Shown piece by piece: positions 1 through 10,000 of a stretch of DNA of 64,000 nt. The position numbers were made by a program, and so were the translations under genes. The stretch is from Chryseobacterium vrystaatense (GTDB taxonomy: Bacteria; Bacteroidota; Bacteroidia; Flavobacteriales; Weeksellaceae). Positions within the stretch are counted from its first letter, which is position 1. Each line of letters opens with the position of its first letter. The stretch spans positions 434,001-498,000 of the forward strand of contig NZ_JPRI01000003.1 of NCBI RefSeq assembly GCF_000737765.1, written 5' to 3'. The notes beneath the pieces are model-generated. The model did not search any database, was not told the DNA's origin, and saw only the letters and a list, made by a program, of their open reading frames with translations.

Positions 1-3000
1 CCTTTTGTATAAATTGCTGATGCTCCAGATGCCAGGCTTTTTCATCTTCAATGTATTGCTTAATGGTATATCCAGGTTTTTTTATCTCCTGCCCCTGATA
101 AGCTTTAATGATTTCCCGCATCAGAAGATCGGCGCTCCAGGCATCCAGTAAAAGTAAATCGACACTCAGGTGTAAAATGGTGTCTGCAGTATTGGCCTTG
201 CTCACTTCAAAATGGAACATAGGCCACTGACCAAGAGGATATTTATGATGGGATCGTTCTGATCTGATACCTTCAGGCAATTCATTGGATATTTTAATGT
301 GATAATAAGGCTGGTGTGGCAAAACGGCCTGAGTTCCGTCTTCATAAATGACTGTTCTCAATGCATCATGCAATCCGATAACTTGATTGACTACTTTTTC
401 TAATTTTTCTACATCAAGTTCTGGCCATTTCAGCTCACTGTAATAGTGTGATCCTACATTTCCCAGTTCAAAAGTATTATCTCTGCCCATTAAAAAGGCA
501 GCTTGTATCGGGGTCAGATCAAACCGCTCATAACGTTTCTGATGTATTTTACAGGTTTCAGATTGTAAATAAGCAATCAGAAAAGTTTTGTTTATTTTTA
601 ATCTTTCAAGCAGTTCCTGGGTAAGTGCCCCTTCCGGGGCTTTGAATTTGAGTTTATCTTCCTCCACCCAAAGTTTTACCTCTTTTTGTTCACATAATCT
701 GACCAAAGATTGGAGGGTATCTGTATGTTTTTGCCATTCAAAAGATTCTCGCTGTGCCTGCATAGCTTCTTTTTCTGATGGGAAATCTATAGCACCGGCT
801 ATGAGTGTATTCAGGTAAAAGTGTTGTACAGAAAGTTTAAGATTAGCCCTGATCTGTTCGAAATCATAACCTCCTAACTGGCATGATCCTACATTATAAT
901 GGACGCCTTCTGCTTCCAGCAATTGCGAAATAAAACCGGCTTCCAACATACAAAATCGTAGAGATTCCTTATTGTAAACAGGATAAACAGCTTTCATATC
1001 TGCGACCAGATGTACTGCAAAAGCACCCTGATCCAGCCAGTCATGGTTAAAATTAAGCTGAGTGGGTGAAATTATATTTTCATTGGAAATCAATACCAGT
1101 TCCTGGCTGTATGGATCAAAATAGTAATAACCTTCTTTTACTTTTTCTACCTTATTGTTAAAAACGGTTACATAGATCTGTACAGGATATATTCCTCCTG
1201 AAGAAGCATAGTTGAAACGGATATTCTGATCCATAATCTGAGCGGAACAGAGATTTAAATAACCTTTAAATTCTTCAAATGAAACGGGTTTGTCGATAAA
1301 ACTACGGTAGCTTTTTCTCCATTCACTGTATACATTTGGTGTTTTTATTTCAGCCAGTGAAATCCTGTTATTGGAACTGAGATCTTTACGTTTTGCGGTG
1401 CGGCTTTTTTTATAAGACTGTCTTTCTTCAAGCTTATCAATGAAGGTTAACCCATTCAGGTAATTCATTTGATCTGGTGTATAAAACAGAAACTGTGGTG
1501 GAATAGACCCAGTATTGATGTCATCAAATTCTTCGAACGTTATGTTTTTTTCTTCATAATAATCGATGAGCTCAGCTACTGAACCTAATCTTACCATATC
1601 ACCTACGGTAGGACGATCCAGAAAGTTTGTTTCCAGTTGGTTGGCAAGACGTATGATGTCCATGGAAGATACTCCCAGTTCGCTGAATTGGTCCTGTTCA
1701 CTCAAATCCGGCAGGTTAAATACTTCCCGAACAACTTTCAGGACAGGATGTATAGATCCATACTGGCTTTTAGCAGGCTTTGTTTCTTTTTTTGCATCAG
1801 ATTTTTCCGATGAGGTGTGTTCATTTGCCTCCTGGATCAGTTGGTTTCGGTCAATTTTTCCATTACCTGTTACCGGATAATTGGCCATAGGAATAATCCT
1901 GTCAGGAATAAAGTAGGGTGGTAGGTAGTTTGCCAGCTGTTTCTTCAGTTCAGATTCTGAAAAATGATCTGCTTCCCCTTTTACATAAGCAATGAGTTTT
2001 TTGTTGGCAGCTTTTTCCCCAATAGGCAGGATAACAGGATCTAACCCAGGATTACATTGTTGAAATGCCATCTGAATCTCAGCAATTTCGATGCGGTATC
2101 CATTGATTTTGAGTTGATCATCCTTTCGTCCCAGGAATTCAATCATTCCATTTTCAATGTATTGTCCGTAATCCCCTGTATCGTACAATCTGATATTGAG
2201 TGTAGGGTGGATATAAAATGCTTTTTTAGTCAAATCTTCACGGCCCCAATATTCTAACGCAAGGCCTTTTCCGGCAATATGTAATTTCCCTTTTACAAAT
2301 GTCGGGCATGGACGTCCGGATTCATCTAAAACATAAAACTCCTGGTTGGACAGGGGATATCCGTAAGGGATGGAGGTCCAGTCATCTTTAATTGCTTTAA
2401 CTTCATAATAATTCGACCAGATCGATGCTTCTGTAGCTCCTCCCATACTTACCAGACTGGCTTTAGGCAAAAGTTTTTTCATACGGTCAAAAGTGGAAAG
2501 AGAGATCCAGTCTCCGGATAAAAAGACTTTCTCTAACGTGATGTCATTCTGTTCTGAAATACAATCCAGCAATATATTGAACAAGGCCGGAACAGAATTC
2601 CACAGGGTGATCTGATGTGTAGAAATAAGTGATTTCCATGCTATCGGATCGATTCGTTCTTCTTCTGTAGGGATGACAAGTTTTCCGCCTGCACCCAGTA
2701 CTCCAAAGATATCGTATACAGATAAATCAAAGCTATAGGATGACAATCCCAATACAGCATCATTTTCGGTAACTCCAAAGCGTCTGTTCACATCTAAAAT
2801 AGTGTTCACTGCTGCTTCGTGAGTAATGACAACCCCTTTAGGTTTTCCTGTTGAACCCGATGTAAAAATGATGTATGCAATATCTTCGGGAAGAATAGAT
2901 GATTTTTCAAATTCAATCTTCTCCCAGGTAATATCAGAATGTTTAAGGTGAAGGAAATTTTCGGTTGATATTTCTTTTATTTCAAATTCCTGATCCGTGA

Positions 3001-5047
3001 TCAAACCGTGTGCCTCAGCCTGCTTTATAATTTCAAGCGTTCGGGCTTCGGGATTGTTATGCGACATGGGAATATAGGATGCACCATATTGAACGATTCC
3101 GAGAATGACAGCAATGGATTCAAAAGATTTTTGCATTTGAATCACAATTCTGGCTCCTTTTTGAATGTTGCTGCGCTGTAGTAAAGCTGAAATATGATTG
3201 GCTTTTTCTGCTAACTGCTTAAAAGAGTAGCTTTCTTCTTTAAACACAATTGCTTCCCTATTGGGATCTTTTTTTGCGTATTCAATAATGTGCTCATGGA
3301 GCAAAAGTTCCGGATAAGTGTAGCAAGTTTGATTGACCAATCCCTGGATATCACGTTGATCATTCGGTCTAAGATCATCCAGTGTTGATTCCCAAAAAGA
3401 AATTTCCTGAACAGCATGTTCAATCAATTGGGTGTAAGTTTCAAACATTGCAGTGATTAATCCATCCGGGAATATGCTATTTAAAGCATCCCAGGCTACC
3501 ACCGTATTTCCGTTTTTGGTCATTACCTGAGAATCCAGCCATACTTGCGGTGTTTGTGAAGACGAATAGCCGACTTTACCAAATACAGAAGCATCCCCTA
3601 AATCATTTTCGTCTCTGCTTAAGCCCAGAGCACTGGTAAATACAACAGGGTAAAAGAGGTCAACAGAAGGATTGATGCGGTTGAGTTCCCTTACCACTTC
3701 TATAGCAGAATAAGTTTTGTGTTCAAGGTCTTCCTGCATTTGCCACTGAAGAGCCAATGCATTTTCTTCTACACTCCGCTTTTCGCAGTTGATACTTAAA
3801 AGTGACAGATGGGTAAAATCACCAATCACTTTATCGATATCCGGGTGAACGGGATCCCGTTCAAAAACAGTCAGCATCAGTCCAAATTGCTGTCCCGATC
3901 CCCAGGCAGAGAGTACTTCTGAAAAAATACCCATCAAAGCTGCTGTAGGCGTTAATTTATTCTGTGCTGCGTGTTTACAGAATTTTTCCCACTGTTCTTT
4001 TTCAAAAGTTCTTTCAAAATGAGTAAATTCTTTTGATGTATGACCATACGCACTGATCTGTTTTTTTAACGGCAGCTGTGGAGGAGGAGATAAGCTGTCC
4101 ATTCTATTCATCCAATACGCTTTGTCAGCTTCGTATCGGACCGATTTTTTCCTGAGTTCGATATACTGAAGGTAGTCACGGAACGAAGCTTTAATTTCCG
4201 GCAGATTTGCTCTGTATGAAGAATTTTCTGTTCGCAGCGAATATAAAAGCGATAAATCTCTCCAAAACAGACGAAGGCTCAATGCATCGCTGGCAATGAA
4301 ATCCATCCCAAAGTGGATGCGCCATGCTCCCGTTGCCATTTCACTTACTCTAAGGTCAAACAGGGGTTGGTCCAGATGAATAATCTGACTTTCCATCTGT
4401 GCACGGATATCTGTAAGATGTTCCTGTAAATCCTGGGTTTCATTGATTCTGTAGACAGGAACGGAATAGTCCATTTCCGGAAGAATTTTTTGGAATCCGT
4501 TTTCATCGACTCTTACCCGAAGCATCTCGTGTCTCTTTATAAGATCATTCACGGCAAGCTGCAAAGCGTTTGTGTCCAGATCTTTGGTATTCATTTCAAA
4601 ATAGCCGTAGCAGCTGATGCCGCCCCAGGGGATTTCTGAATTTCTGCCTACTACATAAGCATTCTGTATATCACCCAGTTTGAAACTTTCATATCGGGAA
4701 GCTTCGTTGTTGGTATACAAATTCAATGTAACATTTTCAGAAGATGTTAAATTGCCTTGTTCATTTATTTTTTCAAAAATAAATTCTGCCCAGCTTTGCA
4801 AAGTGGGTTCTCTCAAAAAGTCTGTGCTTGTGACTTCGATTCCCAATTCTTTTTTCCAGCGGCCCGTAAGGTCAGCCATGGTAATAGAGTCTAACCCGAT
4901 CGTAAACAGGTTTTCATCATTTTCAAGTTCTTCCAGCTCTTCTTCATCGAGCTTTAATTCTTCCATCAGGTTCTTTTGAAGATATTCAAAAGCTTCTGAC
5001 ACACTTTTAAGTGTTACGATTGGAGATTCTTGTTCTATAGTTATCAC
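1..5047 (-). CDS. Hybrid-cluster NRPS, PCP-Cy-A-PCP-Ox-docking-Cy (3' end outside window)
   Basis: Nonribosomal peptide synthetase, about 1,680 residues visible. The frame stays open to position 1, so the C-terminus lies outside the window. Domains in order: an N-terminal carrier (GLDSI, Ser near residue 53), a heterocyclization (Cy) domain with DFIASDALS matching DxxxxDxxS (near 249), an adenylation domain (FTSGSTGKPKG near 730; NGKIDR near 1062), a PCP (GVSSM near 1125), a SagB/thiazole-oxidase type nitroreductase (Ox) domain (about 1200-1410, with SSGGIYPVQIYV), a TubC-like docking segment (about 1440-1485) and the start of a second Cy domain (DLLLLDAWS near 1632). The specificity residues I can align (D-L-Y-N-..-S-..-I) resemble the cysteine code. 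It probably cyclises Cys onto the polyketide and oxidises thiazoline to thiazole. The start is GTG, because an in-frame stop lies just upstream and the carrier begins immediately. The N-terminal carrier probably serves the free-standing KS encoded 48 bp upstream. Confidence 0.9.
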   Translation of the reverse strand, partial: MITIEQESPIVTLKSVSEAFEYLQKNLMEELKLDEEELEELENDENLFTIGLDSITMADLTGRWKKELGIEVTSTDFLREPTLQSWAEFIFEKINEQGNLTSSENVTLNLYTNNEASRYESFKLGDIQNAYVVGRNSEIPWGGISCYGYFEMNTKDLDTNALQLAVNDLIKRHEMLRVRVDENGFQKILPEMDYSVPVYRINETQDLQEHLTDIRAQMESQIIHLDQPLFDLRVSEMATGAWRIHFGMDFIASDALSLRLFWRDLSLLYSLRTENSSYRANLPEIKASFRDYLQYIELRKKSVRYEADKAYWMNRMDSLSPPPQLPLKKQISAYGHTSKEFTHFERTFEKEQWEKFCKHAAQNKLTPTAALMGIFSEVLSAWGSGQQFGLMLTVFERDPVHPDIDKVIGDFTHLSLLSINCEKRSVEENALALQWQMQEDLEHKTYSAIEVVRELNRINPSVDLFYPVVFTSALGLSRDENDLGDASVFGKVGYSSSQTPQVWLDSQVMTKNGNTVVAWDALNSIFPDGLITAMFETYTQLIEHAVQEISFWESTLDDLRPNDQRDIQGLVNQTCYTYPELLLHEHIIEYAKKDPNREAIVFKEESYSFKQLAEKANHISALLQRSNIQKGARIVIQMQKSFESIAVILGIVQYGASYIPMSHNNPEARTLEIIKQAEAHGLITDQEFEIKEISTENFLHLKHSDITWEKIEFEKSSILPEDIAYIIFTSGSTGKPKGVVITHEAAVNTILDVNRRFGVTENDAVLGLSSYSFDLSVYDIFGVLGAGGKLVIPTEEERIDPIAWKSLISTHQITLWNSVPALFNILLDCISEQNDITLEKVFLSGDWISLSTFDRMKKLLPKASLVSMGGATEASIWSNYYEVKAIKDDWTSIPYGYPLSNQEFYVLDESGRPCPTFVKGKLHIAGKGLALEYWGREDLTKKAFYIHPTLNIRLYDTGDYGQYIENGMIEFLGRKDDQLKINGYRIEIAEIQMAFQQCNPGLDPVILPIGEKAANKKLIAYVKGEADHFSESELKKQLANYLPPYFIPDRIIPMANYPVTGNGKIDRNQLIQEANEHTSSEKSDAKKETKPAKSQYGSIHPVLKVVREVFNLPDLSEQDQFSELGVSSMDIIRLANQLETNFLDRPTVGDMVRLGSVAELIDYYEEKNITFEEFDDINTGSIPPQFLFYTPDQMNYLNGLTFIDKLEERQSYKKSRTAKRKDLSSNNRISLAEIKTPNVYSEWRKSYRSFIDKPVSFEEFKGYLNLCSAQIMDQNIRFNYASSGGIYPVQIYVTVFNNKVEKVKEGYYYFDPYSQELVLISNENIISPTQLNFNHDWLDQGAFAVHLVADMKAVYPVYNKESLRFCMLEAGFISQLLEAEGVHYNVGSCQLGGYDFEQIRANLKLSVQHFYLNTLIAGAIDFPSEKEAMQAQRESFEWQKHTDTLQSLVRLCEQKEVKLWVEEDKLKFKAPEGALTQELLERLKINKTFLIAYLQSETCKIHQKRYERFDLTPIQAAFLMGRDNTFELGNVGSHYYSELKWPELDVEKLEKVVNQVIGLHDALRTVIYEDGTQAVLPHQPYYHIKISNELPEGIRSERSHHKYPLGQWPMFHFEVSKANTADTILHLSVDLLLLDAWSADLLMREIIKAYQGQEIKKPGYTIKQYIEDEKAWHLEHQQFIQK

Positions 5048-5095
5048 AAAATAGTTTTAAATGTTATCTTATTGTACAAATACTGTTGCTGAGCA

Positions 5096-6994
5096 TCAGG
5101 TTGTTTTCAACCCAAATACTTTTTCTCTGAACTGATAATTCGGAACATCAGTTTTCCGCAGGTTACACCCGCGGTAATAGGATTTCCAGTCTGTTTTTTT
5201 TCCTTTTATCCAGTCTGCAAAAACACTTTGCTCCAGGTCAGGATTCGTTTGAACCTCTGAAAAGGAAATCTCCTGCAGTCTTTTTTCTGTTTGGTTGATG
5301 GATTCAGGGAGATCATCGCTATTTCTCCACAGACCTTTAACAGGGATACCATCGGTTTCGTCCGCAAGGGCTGTTTCTAAAATGAAAAGGGCTTCCTGTC
5401 TGTTCGCTGCCCAGATCACCTGTTTTTCTTTGAAATCGGCTCTGGATATATTGTGGCTGTAGGATAAATCATTCATATTCAGGTTTTTGTTTTCATGTAA
5501 GAAATAGACAAAGGCACTCCATTGATCTCTCATGCAGGTCTGGCTTCGTGCACTGAAACGAAACGGCCACTTTCGCGTTGCAGATTCTGATTTTTCATCT
5601 GAATGTTTGGTGGAATTTTCATACTCTTCCAATACGATATGGGCATTGGTCCCGCTTAAGCCGAAGGAACTGATAGCCGCTATACGTGGTCTTTGTGATG
5701 AATTCCATTGTATGGTTTTCGTTGGAATTTCAATGCATGATTCTATCCAGTTGATATGAGCGGAAGGAGTCTTAAAATGAAGATTACCAGGAATTTTTTT
5801 ATTTTCCAAAGCCAAAACGGTCTTAATAAATCCTGCTACTCCCGCAGCGGCTTCAAGGTGTCCCAGGTTTGATTTAACAGTACCTACATACACAGGGGGT
5901 TGTCTTTCTTTAGGAAGTAAATGGATGATGGAATTCATTTCAATAGGGTCGCCGATTTCGGTACCCGTACCGTGTGCTTCAATATAATCGGGGCCGTTTT
6001 CGCTGATACCGGCTTTTCTCCAGACTTCCTTTAAAAGTATTTCCTGTGATGGACCATGAGGAACGGTAGGACCGGAAGACAAGCCACCCTGATTGACTCC
6101 CGAAGCTTTGATGACTGCGTGGATATAATCACCATCTTTTAAGGCATCAGATAATTTTTTAAGAACTACGATACCACATCCTTCTCCACGAACTGTTCCA
6201 TTGGCTTCTGCATCAAATGATTTACTGCGGCATTCCGGTGAAAGGATATTCAGGGAAGAAAACAAAGCGGTAGATTCCCGGGATAAGAGCAGATTTACTC
6301 CACCGGCAAGCGCCATGTTGCAGTCACCCATCCACAGACCTTTACAGGCTTGGTCAATACTTACCAGAGAGGATGAGCAGGCGGTATCAGTTGTAATTCC
6401 CGGCCCCTGAAAACCAAAGAAATAACTAGCTCTGCCTGACATGAATGAAAACCCGTTACCCGATACATCATAGGGTTCGAATTGCGCAGTAAGTTTTCTC
6501 TCTGTGGCGAGTTGCTGCATGTACTCCATGAGCATCACTCCTGCATAAACCCCTGTTTTAGTCCCCCGTAATGAATCAGGTGCATAACCTGCATTTTCCA
6601 AAGCTTCCCAACACACCTTCAGAAAGAGTCTTTGCTGAGGATCCGTACGTTCTGCCTCTCTTGGAGAGAACCGGAATAAACGATGGTCAAAACCTTCAAC
6701 ATCTTCTTCCAGATAACCGGCTTCTTTCAAAAAAGGACTTTCTTCCCATGCTCCGGCTAAAACATAATCTGCTCTCTTTTCCGGGATAGGACCTATAAGG
6801 TCTTTCTGTGTCCGCAAGGCTTTCCAGAATTTGGCAGGTGTGCTGGCTCCTTTGGGAAACCGGCAGGCCATACCTATAATCGCAATAGGTTCAAAATGAG
6901 AGTCTTGGTTCTGTTCTATTTTTCTTTTTAATCTTTTGATTTCTTCGAGGGCTTTTCGAAGAATATCTGAACGATCTGTTGTATTGTTTTCCAT
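5096..6994 (-). CDS. Free-standing ketosynthase protein lacking AT and ACP
   Basis: Polyketide synthase subunit of 632 aa. Residues 1-30 form a charged, coiled-coil-like docking helix. Residues about 37-465 are a complete ketosynthase with the active-site cysteine in DTACSSSL (near 205) and both histidines (EAHGTGT and KSNLGHLE). The remaining ~165 residues go straight to a recognisable post-AT linker (DWKSYYRG...PNYQF), so the acyltransferase is missing. There is no ACP either. The first domain of the next protein is a carrier, so the module is probably split across the two genes. It would do one decarboxylative extension without reduction, leaving a beta-keto group before heterocyclization. 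Malonyl loading must come from a trans-acting AT or FabD, neither of which is in this window. Confidence 0.9.
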   Translation of the reverse strand: MENNTTDRSDILRKALEEIKRLKRKIEQNQDSHFEPIAIIGMACRFPKGASTPAKFWKALRTQKDLIGPIPEKRADYVLAGAWEESPFLKEAGYLEEDVEGFDHRLFRFSPREAERTDPQQRLFLKVCWEALENAGYAPDSLRGTKTGVYAGVMLMEYMQQLATERKLTAQFEPYDVSGNGFSFMSGRASYFFGFQGPGITTDTACSSSLVSIDQACKGLWMGDCNMALAGGVNLLLSRESTALFSSLNILSPECRSKSFDAEANGTVRGEGCGIVVLKKLSDALKDGDYIHAVIKASGVNQGGLSSGPTVPHGPSQEILLKEVWRKAGISENGPDYIEAHGTGTEIGDPIEMNSIIHLLPKERQPPVYVGTVKSNLGHLEAAAGVAGFIKTVLALENKKIPGNLHFKTPSAHINWIESCIEIPTKTIQWNSSQRPRIAAISSFGLSGTNAHIVLEEYENSTKHSDEKSESATRKWPFRFSARSQTCMRDQWSAFVYFLHENKNLNMNDLSYSHNISRADFKEKQVIWAANRQEALFILETALADETDGIPVKGLWRNSDDLPESINQTEKRLQEISFSEVQTNPDLEQSVFADWIKGKKTDWKSYYRGCNLRKTDVPNYQFREKVFGLKTT

Positions 6995-7011
6995 TGAATG
7001 CTGTTTTGTAT

Positions 7012-10000
7012 TTATTTCAGTTCCTGCAGCAGAAGCTGTAAAAGCTCATCTTCACTTTCTTCTGTTTTATTTTCAGCATTGTGATTTGAAGCTTGTTGAG
7101 TTAATTCTTCAAGGTGTTGACTCAGAAGATCCACGGTATTGAAATCGTAAATAAGACTTACAGATAATTTAATGTTCAGCAGTTCTTCCAAATCTGTCCG
7201 TATACCCAAGGAGTGAATAGAATCCAGCCCCAGTTCAAAAAGGGGTATAGAAGAATCTATCTCATCGATATCAATTTCCAGTTCCCCAGCTACCATCTCT
7301 CTTATAATTTCCCGTAGCGGCTTATCTATGCTGTGAGTCAGGTTTTGTCCACGACTATTCTCAGAAATACTGTTTTGATGATCAAGTGATGATAAAAGTT
7401 GATTGTGATTTAGCAATTGATAAAGCGGGGTAAAGCGTTTCCAATCGATATTCATAATCCCTGGAGTGGTGAGGGCGGATGTTGTAGCCAGTTCTAAAGC
7501 TTTGTCAACTGCAATCTTCATTGGGAGTGTCAAAATACCTGATGCTTGCAGTTCCTGTGCTTCGTATTCTTTCATCAGGCCCTTTTCGGAGAACCTTCCG
7601 AAACGAACTGAAAGGGTTCTTTTACCTGTCAGATTTCTATTGACAGCAAGTCCGTCGAGCAGTAAGTTGGCACTTGAATATCCGGCGACACCATCTCCTG
7701 ACCAAAGTGAGGCAATGGAAGAGGTGTATAAGGTGAATCCTACATTAAAGGTTTCGAAGTGTTTATCTAATTGAATGGCACCCTCATATTTGGCGCTCCA
7801 TTCCTGTTCCAGTTCTTCAGGATTGGCTTTGGTCACTTTGTTTCTTGTAACAGCTCCCGCAGCGTGAATAAGATTAATTTTGTCGATCTCTTGTTCTTTT
7901 AGCATCAAGGCAACAGCAGCCATATCTTCAGTGCAATCTATTTTTCCGGCTATGGCTGAAATTGAAATTCCATCTGATTTGCATTGCTCAACGTAGGTGC
8001 GGAAATCAAGCTGTGATGTGCTCAGGGTGAACTTGCCAATCTCGTTGTCTTCTGCCTGCAGCCAAGCGGGATTACGGGAAAGGAGATAGATTTTTTTACA
8101 GCCGAGCTTAACCAACTGTTCCGTAAATACACGACCCATTTGTCCCAATCCACCTGTAATTAGTACGGGATCAGTCCAGTCACCTTTTGGCTTTATGTTT
8201 TCAGGATACGATTCAATTTCGCGGGTAAGGACAGGAGTATAGAAAGTTTTATCCCTTAGCACTAGCTGATCGTATGTAATGAAGAGGTTTTTTATGTTTG
8301 AGTTTAAAAGAATAGTTGCTTCGTTAGTGGATGAGATATCAATAACTCCTTTCCATCTTTGTTTCGCTTCTATAGGCATTGTTCGTGCGAGCCCCCAAAG
8401 TGCAGAATGAAAAGAGTTAACTTGCTCTTCAGAATGAACAGCGATTCCATGAGTGGTACATAATCTAAAGCTCAGTTTTTTTTGTAAATTCAGCAGGAGA
8501 TCTTTAAATAAGGTGAACACCACGGATAATCCTCGAATGTCTTCAATGGGTGGTGCAAAGAGCACTAATTCTAAGTGGTCTTCCTTGTGGCTTTTTATAA
8601 GTCCTTCAATATCTTTAAATACCGGTATGTTGTGATCCAAAATGGCCTCATATTCTTTTTCCAGTAACGTTATTTGTGGAGTTTCAGAGATTTCAGCTAT
8701 ATTTGAAAATGCCTGTTGAGCCTGTTGTGCATTTAAGAACACCCATATTTCTTTCGAAAGAGGCTCCTGATCGACGTTTATTTTTTGTTGACTTTTCTCT
8801 GAGATGGTCTCAATTTTTTCCCATTTCTCTACATAAACAATGTCACTTTCTTTTCCGGTTTCCAAAAACTGGCTCAAAATTTTACGGATCTCCATGGATG
8901 TAATTTCCATTACGGGATTACCTTGCGAATTACAAAAACTGAATTGAGCTTTCATAGAATTATGATCCGTATGTAATAGTATTCCTGAAGCATGAACAGG
9001 ACCATGGAGTGGTTGATGAAAATTGATCTCATCGTAACGGGACGGGACAAAAGGCTCAGAAAACTGATTAAATATTTTTGCTGAAAATAAGGCATGCATA
9101 CAAGCATCCAACAGTTCCGGAGAAGCCATTAAATCTGTAGCAGTTTCATCCTGTTTGACCACAGCTTTCATGCTGTGTTCATCAGATTTAAGCTGATTGA
9201 CCAGACGGAATTCCGTGCCATATTCTATTCCCCAATGGTCCAGTTGGTCGTAAAATACCAGAGGATCGACAGGCGTTAAAGCCACCTCATCAATTCTTAA
9301 TACTGATCCTTTACTTTCAGGCGGAACGTTTTCGTTACGGATTTTAAAGGTGCCTTTGATGTGTGCTGTCCATTCTTCATAACCTTTGCGGCTCTTAATT
9401 TCCCACGAACCATTGTCTGTAGATAGCCCTTCACCGGAATCATAAGTTAAGTCCAGCTGTACTTCTCTTTTTTCCTGCAATGAACTGAAGCTCATCGGTT
9501 GGAAAATCTGCACATTTTTTAGTGTGATCAGGTGGCTCTTTTTAAGATAAAACAAAGCCTCAATAATCATGGAAAGATAACCTGAGCCGGGGAAAATAAA
9601 GATTCCGTTAACTATATGATCTTTAATGAATATGTTGTGTTCAGGGCTGAATAATGAAATAAAACGTTTTCTGTTATCTTGTTCAGTATCCAACTGCTGA
9701 TGTAAAATGGAAGCGATTGTATCATCTTTTCCTGCTCCTTCCAGGTTTCCGGAAGTACCCGGAGCTTTCCTGCTGTTGGTTTTATAGGATTCTGAGATAT
9801 AGGTTGTCATGGCAAGTGGAGGTGGAGGAAGAGGAACTTTTTTTAAAAGTCTGCTCCCTAAAAGAAAGGTCCAGTTTATTTCAACACCTTTAGCATAGCT
9901 GTATAGTAGAAAACCAGATAATTGATCTGTGTCTGAAATGGAAACATAAGATTCATCATTGACTATGTTCATCATGATTTCCTGTGGTGAGGAATCTTCT

